Part shown: in pieces, positions 1-5,222 of the stretch
Position numbering within the stretch: the first letter of the stretch is position 1
How the letters are laid out: each line of letters begins with the position of its first letter
Made by a program: the position numbers and the translations under genes
Notes under the pieces: model-generated
The model's database searches: none
The model's input: only the letters and a program-made list of their open reading frames with translations
What the model was told of the DNA's origin: nothing
Source: Methanosarcinaceae archaeon
GTDB lineage: Archaea; Halobacteriota; Methanosarcinia; Methanosarcinales; Methanosarcinaceae
Assembly (NCBI GenBank): GCA_030596385.1
Contig: JAUVKD010000099.1
Coordinates: forward strand, 1-5,222
Length of the DNA stretch: 5,222 bases
Direction of reading: 5' to 3'

Positions 1-397
1 GATGATCAAGGCTTTGAACATCATAATCATCCAGGCTCTTGTATACAAGGGAAAAGAGCGCTTGCGCAGGTGTCTTTCTATCACTGAGGTTGTGGGGATC
101 GATTCGACTTCCAATGAACTTCTTATAGAAGATGTATACAGGTGGAATCCTCGCACTGACAGTTATTCAATCTCCGGTAGTTCAAGTGTACTTGATCATA
201 TCATTGAGCAGAGAGGATGGGACACGGCAACACTTGAACATGAACTGAAAAATAGAAGGATAATCCTGGATTATCTGCAAAAACGCAATATGCGGGATTA
301 TTGGATAGTAGGAAAAGTCGTGCAGGCATATTTTGAAGATTCGAATGCTGTAATGGAGATGATCAAAAATAACACACTTGCGACTGAGATAGGATGA
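1..397 (+). CDS. Type II/IV secretion system ATPase (TadA/PilB/FlaI-like), C-terminal part only
   Basis: This is the 3' end of a gene that starts left of the window; 131 codons are visible from position 2. The ATG at position 2 is an internal Met: in FlaI/PilB-type ATPases a segment like MIKALNIIIIQ followed by a basic RLRR stretch and ITEVVGID (visible residues 27-34) lies well inside the C-terminal ATPase domain. The next segment, ELLIEDVYRWNPRTDSY (39-55), then SGSSSVLDHI and the helical tail with ELKNRRIILDYL (81-92), match the usual end of archaeal family members. The Walker A, Walker B and His box regions lie upstream and are not visible. The protein should be a cytoplasmic hexameric ATPase that powers subunit assembly through the membrane platform encoded by the next gene, which starts at the very next base. 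Family assignment is firm; whether the system is a pilus, adhesion or secretion machine cannot be told from this part. Confidence 0.9.
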   Translation, partial: MIKALNIIIIQALVYKGKERLRRCLSITEVVGIDSTSNELLIEDVYRWNPRTDSYSISGSSSVLDHIIEQRGWDTATLEHELKNRRIILDYLQKRNMRDYWIVGKVVQAYFEDSNAVMEMIKNNTLATEIG

Positions 398-2353
398 GTG
401 GGCAGCATGTCATATCTAAATAAACTGGCATATCAATTGTTTGGGAAAAATATCAAGAAACATGAAAACCGCTACTACTCAGTGCAGGAACACCTGCGGC
501 AGAGCCGTATGCCCATGCAATATGATATTTATGTGGCAAGAGCCCGTTTGATCTCGGTCTGTGTAGGAATTTGCGGCGCATTACTGGGATCTGTACTTGC
601 AAGTATATTGATATCTATCAATGCAGTTCCTGCAGGGATTTTCACCTATGTGCCGGGTATATGGTATGAAACCATATTTTCACACAAGAACAGCGTGTTT
701 TTTTTAGTATTGACAGTACTGTCCGGCTGCTTATTTTCTTTGAGCAGTTACAAACTGATCTTATATTATCCCCACTACCTCGCAACACTGCGTAAAACCA
801 AGATCGACCTTATGCTCCCGCATATTGTTACATTGATGTATGCACTGAGTAAAAGCGGGATGAACCTTATTCAGATATTTGATAAAGTTAGCAAGCTTAC
901 GGATGTATATAGTGAAGCTGCAGAAGAGGTCATGTTGATCGTCAAGTACATGGACAATACCGGAAGTGATATAATGACTTCAATGTCGATCGTGGGTCAA
1001 AGGACTCCGTCACATAATTTCCGGGACTTCATTGAAAACCTGCTTGCTATAGCAGACGCAGGCGGGGACCTTAGCGATTATCTTGCATCCAAATCATCAC
1101 AGTTCCAAAAGGAGGCAACGCAGCAGCAGAGGATATATCTTGAAACGCTTGGCATAATCGCAGAATCCTATATCACTATTTTTGTTGCCGGTCCGCTGTT
1201 TTTGATCATTATAATCGTTGTGATGGGACTCATGTCCGGAGCTTATATGTCAATACTGCAATTGTTGATATACGTTTTCCTGCCCCTGGGTTCTGTTGGG
1301 TTTATAGTGCTGCTGAGTGTGATCGCAGTGAAATTTGAAGATATGGATGTCAAAACAATAGTAAAAACCCTCTCTGAATATGATGATGTGCACCTGCAAG
1401 AACCTAGCAAGTATGACAATTTCTTCATTAAGTGGTTAAACATGTCTAAAAAGGAACGTATGGTAATGGAATATATCAGGAACCCTTTAAAGACATACAA
1501 CGAAACTCCCGGGCAGGTGCTGAAAATAACAATTCCCTTAGCAGTAGTTTTTGTCTTGTTTTTTTTCAACACCAATTATCCTTTTGAAGGATTTGATGCG
1601 GCAGTTCGAATTATGGACGACTATCTGGTATTTGGCATGTTAATAGCAGTTGTTCCATTTTCGCTGTTCTACGAACACAAAATGCGAAGATACAACGAAA
1701 TCGACGACAAGATCCCTGAATTTTTGAGCGGACTTGCAAGCATTAACAAGACAGGACTTACCCTGACACAGGCAATTGAAATAATCACTGAATCAAATCT
1801 TGGAGTCCTGACGTCCGAGGTGAAAAAGATGTGGAGAGATATAAAATGGGGTGCTGATATTAACGAAGCGTTCATACATTTTCAGCAGCGGGTCAAGACC
1901 GGAGCCATTGTCCGCATGGTCACGCTTATTACAAACGCAAGCCAGTCATCCGGAAACGTTCAGGATGTACTTTTCATAGCTTCTAAGGATGCAAACGTTA
2001 GCAAGTCGTTAAAACAAGAACGCAAATTCAACATGCTGATATACCTGATGATAATATACGTTGCGTTCTTTGTGTTTTTGTTCATTGTATACACATTCAC
2101 TGTAAGCTTTTTCCCGGTAATTGCGACCAACATCGGAACAAACGGCGAACTCAATCCTATGCAAACAAGCGGATTCATGCAGGCATTCGATGTTGAGAAA
2201 TACACGATGCTGTTCTTCCACGCTGCGATCATCCAGGGGGTTGTTTCAGGTCTTGTTTCCGGGGAGATGTGTGAAGGAAATATGTTGAGCGGGTTGAAAC
2301 ATGTGATCATTATGGTTTCTATATCGTATGTCATATTCACAGTGTTGATCTGA
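398..2353 (+). CDS. Type II secretion system F family protein (archaeal TadC/PilC-like membrane platform, tandem GspF domains)
   Basis: A 651-aa polytopic membrane protein, the expected partner of the preceding ATPase. It shows two repeats of the GspF/T2SSF plan: a helical cytoplasmic domain at about residues 137-250 (with LMLPHIVTLMYALSKSGMNL and later IADAGGDLSDYL) followed by membrane helices at about 258-280 and 285-312; and a second at about 435-545 (DKIPEFLSGLASINKTGLTL) followed by a helix at about 546-572. More hydrophobic segments lie near 50-76, 100-122, 374-391, 408-424, 604-622 and 633-651. Around 650 aa with two F domains is usual for archaeal pilus platforms. It should anchor the ATPase and guide pilin-like subunits out of the membrane. 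The GTG at 398 directly follows the ATPase stop; an in-frame ATG at 407 (giving MSYLNKLAYQLFG) is an equally plausible start, and neither has a strong Shine-Dalgarno. The short gap suggests translational coupling. Confidence 0.93.
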   Translation: MGSMSYLNKLAYQLFGKNIKKHENRYYSVQEHLRQSRMPMQYDIYVARARLISVCVGICGALLGSVLASILISINAVPAGIFTYVPGIWYETIFSHKNSVFFLVLTVLSGCLFSLSSYKLILYYPHYLATLRKTKIDLMLPHIVTLMYALSKSGMNLIQIFDKVSKLTDVYSEAAEEVMLIVKYMDNTGSDIMTSMSIVGQRTPSHNFRDFIENLLAIADAGGDLSDYLASKSSQFQKEATQQQRIYLETLGIIAESYITIFVAGPLFLIIIIVVMGLMSGAYMSILQLLIYVFLPLGSVGFIVLLSVIAVKFEDMDVKTIVKTLSEYDDVHLQEPSKYDNFFIKWLNMSKKERMVMEYIRNPLKTYNETPGQVLKITIPLAVVFVLFFFNTNYPFEGFDAAVRIMDDYLVFGMLIAVVPFSLFYEHKMRRYNEIDDKIPEFLSGLASINKTGLTLTQAIEIITESNLGVLTSEVKKMWRDIKWGADINEAFIHFQQRVKTGAIVRMVTLITNASQSSGNVQDVLFIASKDANVSKSLKQERKFNMLIYLMIIYVAFFVFLFIVYTFTVSFFPVIATNIGTNGELNPMQTSGFMQAFDVEKYTMLFFHAAIIQGVVSGLVSGEMCEGNMLSGLKHVIIMVSISYVIFTVLI

Positions 2354-2357
2354 GGGT
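2352..2357 (+). promoter_or_regulatory. Ribosome binding site for the 274-aa pilin-like gene
   Basis: GAGGGT overlaps the stop codon of the upstream platform gene (TGA at 2351-2353) and lies 8 bases before the ATG at 2366. It fits an archaeal Shine-Dalgarno (GAGGTG-like), supports that start, and points to coupled translation in one transcript. Confidence 0.55.
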
Positions 2358-2365
2358 TACAAAAT

Positions 2366-3190
2366 ATGCGAATGCTGGATTTTGATGATGCTGTTTCGGA
2401 ACTTACGGGTATGATGTTGATGCTGGTGATAGTATCTACCTCACTTGGCGTGATCATGCTCATAGGAACACCTCAGATCGATTCGGCAAAGGACAATGCC
2501 AGGGAACGGCTCGTGCTGAATTCGTTTATGGTCTTTAGCAGCGATGTGTCGCAGGTTGTCAAAGGACCGATAACAAATGTATATTATGCAAGGACTACAA
2601 CAATACCGCTAAGCGAAGGCTTCCTCTCAATAAACCCATGTGTTGTGTCATTTAGCCTTTCGTTCACAACTGACAGCGGTAGTACCGATGTTTTTTCAAA
2701 CCTGACGCCTGGAAATGTCAAAACCGCATCCGAGGCGTATGAGATCGTATACGAAAATGGTGCTGCAATAGCCAGATACACGGGCAGTTCTATAATACAA
2801 TCCGAGCCAATGATATATGCATCTCATGCTGATGGGAATAATATTGCGATCGTTGTTCATGTAGTAAATATCACTCAGTGCGAATCATCTATTGGCGGCA
2901 GTGGTACCGTGGTGTTAAGAACCACTCACAACTCACTCAATTTCACATCCGCAGAGGCGACAACATCGCCAAACGCCAGAAGTGTTACTATCACGATCGA
3001 TAGCGATTATGAAGATGCATGGGAGCGATATTTCAACAGGGAACTGACAGATGCCGGGTTAACTCAGGGAACGGATTTCACTATTACCAGCAGCGGTTCA
3101 CTTGTTATTGATGTGTTCAATACCGGTGCAGCTAATACTGATATTTACCTGACGGCATATGAGAGCAGGATCAAAGTGGAGATCATCTGA
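2366..3190 (+). CDS. Pilin-like protein with archaeal type IV pilin N-terminus (DUF7289-like)
   Basis: A 274-aa protein with a short charged leader (MRMLDFDD) and a hydrophobic helix at about residues 16-34, preceded by AVSELTG, very like the AVSEVIG-type N-terminus of archaeal pilin-like proteins. A prepilin peptidase cut after Ala9 is the likely processing site; position -2 is Asp where Lys or Arg is commoner. An amphipathic stretch follows (about 40-65), then a probable beta-rich ectodomain. VTITIDSDYEDAWERYF (207-223) and the closing ESRIKVEII recall the conserved C-terminal part of haloarchaeal DUF7289 proteins as I remember them. The only two cysteines (92 and 172) are both in the ectodomain and could form a disulfide. 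Three N-glycosylation sequons are visible (N112, N168, N192). It sits 12 bases after the platform gene, so it is probably a subunit moved by that machine. No specific function is known to me; a minor pilin or tip subunit is an inference. Confidence 0.85.
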   Translation: MRMLDFDDAVSELTGMMLMLVIVSTSLGVIMLIGTPQIDSAKDNARERLVLNSFMVFSSDVSQVVKGPITNVYYARTTTIPLSEGFLSINPCVVSFSLSFTTDSGSTDVFSNLTPGNVKTASEAYEIVYENGAAIARYTGSSIIQSEPMIYASHADGNNIAIVVHVVNITQCESSIGGSGTVVLRTTHNSLNFTSAEATTSPNARSVTITIDSDYEDAWERYFNRELTDAGLTQGTDFTITSSGSLVIDVFNTGAANTDIYLTAYESRIKVEII

Positions 3191-3192
3191 AA

Positions 3193-3198
3193 GAGGAG
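3193..3198 (+). promoter_or_regulatory. Ribosome binding site for the 173-aa pilin-like gene
   Basis: GAGGAG lies in the 12-base gap between two genes. It is 4 bases before the ATG at 3203 and 7 bases before a second, adjacent ATG at 3206. The spacing favours 3206 as the real start, which would shorten the protein by one Met only. Confidence 0.65.
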
Positions 3199-3202
3199 TA
3201 AA

Positions 3203-3724
3203 ATGATGTCCGGTATATTGGAACAAACTATCAAAAATGATAATGTGATTGATAAAAAGATCAAAACTTTCGCATCAAACCGCTCTGCTGTATCCATAAT
3301 GCTGAATTATATCATTGTGTTCTCAATATCCATAATTCTGTTTGGCATTGTCATTTTGCTGTATGGGAACCATATTGGTGCAATGGTGGGAAATTACCAG
3401 CAGGCGCAATACACCCAGGTTGGCAGCATGGTCGCGGATTCGATCGTTGGTCTGTACCTGACAGGAACAATGGGTGAGTACAGCAAGATGATCGATCTTC
3501 CTACTCCCATTTCAGGTCAGGGCTACCGTATCAATGTTACTGACGACTTTCTGGGTCAACGGTCTGTGAAAGTCTATTCAAATGACGGAAAAACCGTGGT
3601 TTATGCTCCGCTTAACAATATCGACAAGAGTGTTACAGTGGAGGGAATGGTATACAGTTCGTCCGGTCTGGTGAAGATCACATATAACAATAGTTTAAAT
3701 AGTATTGTTCTGGAGCAGGGGTGA
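3203..3724 (+). CDS. Small pilin-like membrane protein (DUF7266-like)
   Basis: A 173-aa protein (172 if the adjacent ATG at 3206 is used) with an unusually long, Lys-rich leader of about 28 residues before NRSAVSIMLNYIIVFSIS and a hydrophobic helix at about 31-54. The AVS motif before the helix matches class III archaeal signal sequences, with likely cleavage after Ala29. The helix is followed by GNHIGAMVGNYQQAQYTQVG, probably helical, then a small ectodomain with PTPISGQGYRINV (100-112). That order of AVS helix, helical linker and P-x-x-I-x-G-x-x-Y-x-I-x-V resembles haloarchaeal DUF7266 proteins as I recall them, which supports but does not prove the assignment. There are no cysteines. It lies between two other pilin-like genes with 12- and 7-base gaps, so it is probably made with them and belongs to the same complex. 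Its exact role is unknown. Confidence 0.82.
   Translation: MMSGILEQTIKNDNVIDKKIKTFASNRSAVSIMLNYIIVFSISIILFGIVILLYGNHIGAMVGNYQQAQYTQVGSMVADSIVGLYLTGTMGEYSKMIDLPTPISGQGYRINVTDDFLGQRSVKVYSNDGKTVVYAPLNNIDKSVTVEGMVYSSSGLVKITYNNSLNSIVLEQG
3718..3724 (+). promoter_or_regulatory. Ribosome binding site deciding the 3732 start
   Basis: GGGGTGA includes the stop codon of the upstream gene (TGA 3722-3724) and lies 7 bases before the ATG at 3732. It is a good GGTGA-type Shine-Dalgarno, so the start at 3732 is preferred over the in-frame ATG at 3705, which would overlap the previous gene by 20 bases and add nine residues (MFWSRGERS) unlike a pilin leader. Confidence 0.65.
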
Positions 3725-3731
3725 AAGAAGT

Positions 3732-4430
3732 ATGAAAAAGGATGGAGGATCCCGGATTAAAGATACAGGTCAAATATCCGCATCCCAAAACGATTCCGGT
3801 TCTGTTGTCAACATAGATTTCATACTGGCAGTTTGTGTTTTCATGTTGGCATTCACGGTCATGCTGAATTATGTTTCCGGTTTAAGTATGCTACTTTCAA
3901 CAGATACGGACGATACGTATCTCACAGCCAACCGGATTTCCGGTGTAGTGGTCTGTGACCCCGGGTATGAAACTTCAACATCGACTGCTGCGTGGGAGGA
4001 TGTATGGAGCACTGACCCGGATGCTGTCGCAAGGATCGGGTTTACAAGAGACGCAGATAACCGCAACGTTCTTGATGTTGACAAAGTGGATGCGCTTATG
4101 AAAAATTCAACGTCTTCTTCAGATAATGTAAGCTGGTGGGACTTTGGAAAGTACACGAATACAGATGGTGAATATCAAAACGCCAGGCGTGCACTCGGTG
4201 TGAAGAAGTATGATCTCTACATGCAGATCCATCCGGTCAATGATTCGGTCTATGATGCAAATCTGGCAAGAACGTATGCACAGGGCAATATCACAACCAT
4301 GTCAAGTGCTGCGATCGTTGAGCGTGTGGTTGCGGTTCAGGAGTATGATATTGATCAGGCGATCTGGAATAATCTTGTCGATTCGAACGGGGATGCTGTC
4401 AAGTACAGGTTAATTCTCTGGATGTGGTAA
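3732..4430 (+). CDS. Pilin-like membrane protein (DUF7287-like)
   Basis: A 232-aa protein with a hydrophilic leader of about 24 residues (MKKDGGSRIKDTGQ...), then VVNIDFILAVCVFMLAFTVM, a single membrane helix at about 28-50. Cleavage after Ser24 would leave an acidic residue (Asp29) at position +5, where type IV pilins carry the conserved Glu, so this looks like a real pilin fold. The N-D-F-helix plan resembles the GQTxxDFAIG start of haloarchaeal DUF7287 proteins. After the helix come ANRISGVVVCDPGYE (66-80), RIGFTRD, a Ser/Thr/Asn-rich region (about 124-134), ARRALGVKKYDLYMQIHPV (151-169) and a C-terminal strand VKYRLILWMW, which looks like a natural end. Sequons occur at N125, N132, N170 and N186. 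The gene follows its neighbour by 7 bases. The product is probably a minor subunit of the same assembly; its function is not known to me. Confidence 0.83.
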   Translation: MKKDGGSRIKDTGQISASQNDSGSVVNIDFILAVCVFMLAFTVMLNYVSGLSMLLSTDTDDTYLTANRISGVVVCDPGYETSTSTAAWEDVWSTDPDAVARIGFTRDADNRNVLDVDKVDALMKNSTSSSDNVSWWDFGKYTNTDGEYQNARRALGVKKYDLYMQIHPVNDSVYDANLARTYAQGNITTMSSAAIVERVVAVQEYDIDQAIWNNLVDSNGDAVKYRLILWMW

Positions 4431-4455
4431 CGGATGTGGTAACTGGATGTGTTAA
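4420..4455 (+). repeat. Three short direct repeats, GGATGTGGTAA
   Basis: Copies lie at 4420-4430, 4432-4442 and 4445-4455; the first two are identical and the third has one change (GGATGTGTTAA). The periods are 12 and 13 bases. The first copy encodes the end of the 232-aa protein, including its stop; the second repeats Met-Trp-stop in the same frame. It looks like a slippage duplication of a gene end, though a protein or RNA binding site is possible. Confidence 0.75.
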
Positions 4456-4472
4456 TTTTGGTATGTAGATTT
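4431..4472 (+). other. Longest intergenic gap in the window (42 bases)
   Basis: This gap holds repeat copies two and three and an AT-leaning tail. I see no convincing TATA box or terminator, and only a weak GGTA (4460-4463) as a possible ribosome binding element. Part of it may be coding if the next gene starts at GTG 4449 or TTG 4458. Confidence 0.5.
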
Positions 4473-5222
4473 ATGGAAGATGGTGGTGCACAGATGCATA
4501 CGCTGGAAGCGGTTCTTGCGTCACTCATGGTATTAGGTTCGGTTACTTTTGTAATGTGCGATCTTACAACACCCATGCTGGAGTCATTCGATAGCCGGAA
4601 CGTCCAACTAAAACAGTATGGTCTGGACGTTTTTAATGTGATCGGCAATATCGAACCTGATGAACCGATGATATATAACCAGAGGCAGATGTATTCATGG
4701 ACGATGTGGCGCTGGGATGGAAGCCAATGGGACAGGTTGGGTCATTCCACCACCGATCCATCTGAAACACTTACTTTTGCAGTCACGGAGAAGGGAAAAG
4801 ACCCGGGACCAAATGGTCCGACCGGGCCCGATGACGACCGTCTGGGCGGGAAGAAGATTTTTTTGAGTATAAGTGACGGATTTTTAACCTCGGCTGCGGC
4901 AACAACAGGTTCTGAGCCGATCGCGGTTGCAAATTTTACACTGTACGGAACCGTGAACGAAACATACTGGTTCCAGGCTGCTACATCCAATCCTGCAAGC
5001 CAGGGAATTGGCACAGACTTATCGCAAATAATTAAAGTTACAGTGAACAGCGGTGATGAGAAAGTGCTCTCACCGATGGATTATTCACTAACAGTGAGTC
5101 ATGGGAGCGTTACGAAAAATACCACATCTGACCCGCTTCGCATCTCTCCGGGCGATCACGTGACATTCTATGTTAGCGAGAATACTGCACCATTTAATGA
5201 TGTTAAGGATGCCGAGATCTAC
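4473..5222 (+). CDS. Pilin-like protein with large ectodomain (DUF7288-like), 3' end outside window
   Basis: An open frame runs from ATG 4473 to the window edge without a stop (250 codons). The N-terminus has GGAQMHTLEAVLASLMVLGS with a membrane helix at about 12-29. This closely recalls the RGQAHTLEAV start of haloarchaeal DUF7288 proteins, and it has pilin-type features: a small residue or Gln before the cut, and Glu12 at +5 if cleavage follows Gln7. The rest is extracellular: a Trp-rich patch (YSWTMWRWDGSQWDR, about 74-88), a Gly/Pro/Asp linker at 110-122, then Ser/Thr-rich sequence likely to be beta strands, including SLTVSHGSVTKNTT and ISPGDHVTFYVSE. In-frame GTG 4449 and TTG 4458 are weaker starts; ATG 4494 has a GGTGGTG 5 bases upstream but would remove the processing site. 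Expected to be the largest pilin-like subunit of the set, perhaps an exposed tip or adhesin, which is an inference. Confidence 0.85.
   Translation, partial: MEDGGAQMHTLEAVLASLMVLGSVTFVMCDLTTPMLESFDSRNVQLKQYGLDVFNVIGNIEPDEPMIYNQRQMYSWTMWRWDGSQWDRLGHSTTDPSETLTFAVTEKGKDPGPNGPTGPDDDRLGGKKIFLSISDGFLTSAAATTGSEPIAVANFTLYGTVNETYWFQAATSNPASQGIGTDLSQIIKVTVNSGDEKVLSPMDYSLTVSHGSVTKNTTSDPLRISPGDHVTFYVSENTAPFNDVKDAEIY

Noticed and set aside
698..705. Run of eight T, and a similar one at 1559-1566, as archaeal terminators or slippery frameshift sites
   Set aside because: Both encode Phe codons in membrane helices of the platform gene and the frame continues normally with no overlapping product, so neither role is needed.
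1243..1575. 110-codon reverse-strand open frame inside the platform gene
   Set aside because: Composition fits a shadow of the GspF membrane region; no ribosome binding site or family features.
1960..2463. 167-codon reverse-strand open frame across the platform/pilin-like gene junction
   Set aside because: It is antisense to two well-supported genes, has no recognisable domain, and its hydrophobic stretches mirror those of the sense gene.
4210..4413. 67-codon forward open frame in another frame of the 232-aa gene
   Set aside because: Arg/Ser/Met-rich shadow translation inside a well-supported gene with no start signal of its own.
4806..4819. Inverted repeat GGACC-aaat-GGTCC as a hairpin
   Set aside because: Only five base pairs, inside a coding region and explained by Gly/Pro codons.
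4742..5014. 90-codon reverse-strand open frame under the last gene
   Set aside because: Opposes a sense frame with a clear pilin-like N-terminus that continues open to the window edge; its Pro/Gly run is the reverse of the linker.
2366..5222. Archaellum (fla) locus
   Set aside because: None of the four pilin-like proteins has an archaellin-type sequence and no flaD-H-like genes are in the window, so a pilus-type or secretion-like system is the better reading.

Overview
The window is a single, tightly packed, all-plus-strand operon fragment from an archaeon, most likely a euryarchaeon of the methanogen/ANME type (Methanosarcinales-like). That placement is an inference. It rests on an archaeal FlaI/TadA-type ATPase C-terminus next to a tandem-domain archaeal PilC/TadC membrane protein, on class III (type IV pilin-like) N-termini, on Shine-Dalgarno motifs of the GAGG/GGTGA kind, and on a middling GC content judged by eye. 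No RNA gene, insertion sequence, CRISPR array or clear promoter or terminator is visible. The window starts inside one gene and ends inside another.

Layout: (1) 1-397, the last ~131 codons of a type II/IV secretion ATPase of the type IV pilus/archaellum superfamily; (2) 398-2353, a 651-aa polytopic membrane platform protein with two GspF/T2SSF domains, starting at the base after the ATPase stop; (3) 2366-3190, a 274-aa pilin-like protein (resembles DUF7289); (4) 3203-3724, a 173-aa pilin-like protein (resembles DUF7266); (5) 3732-4430, a 232-aa pilin-like protein (resembles DUF7287); (6) 4473 to beyond the right edge, a pilin-like protein of at least 250 aa (resembles DUF7288) with a long extracellular part. 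The DUF assignments come from remembered N-terminal signatures and were not searched.

How it fits together: the cytoplasmic ATPase would drive the membrane platform, which assembles or extrudes pilin-like subunits. Each of the four downstream proteins has one hydrophobic N-terminal helix, followed by an ectodomain that looks beta-rich in the larger ones. They differ in size and sequence, so they look like a set of minor pilins forming a hetero-oligomeric complex (a tip, initiation or adhesin complex) more than copies of one major filament subunit. No archaellin and no fla accessory genes are present here. The archaeal operon type is known from genomes, but I know of no established function for these four pilin-like families, and that is the main item of interest. 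A smaller curiosity is a triple 11-bp direct repeat at the end of gene 5, whose first copy holds that gene's stop codon.
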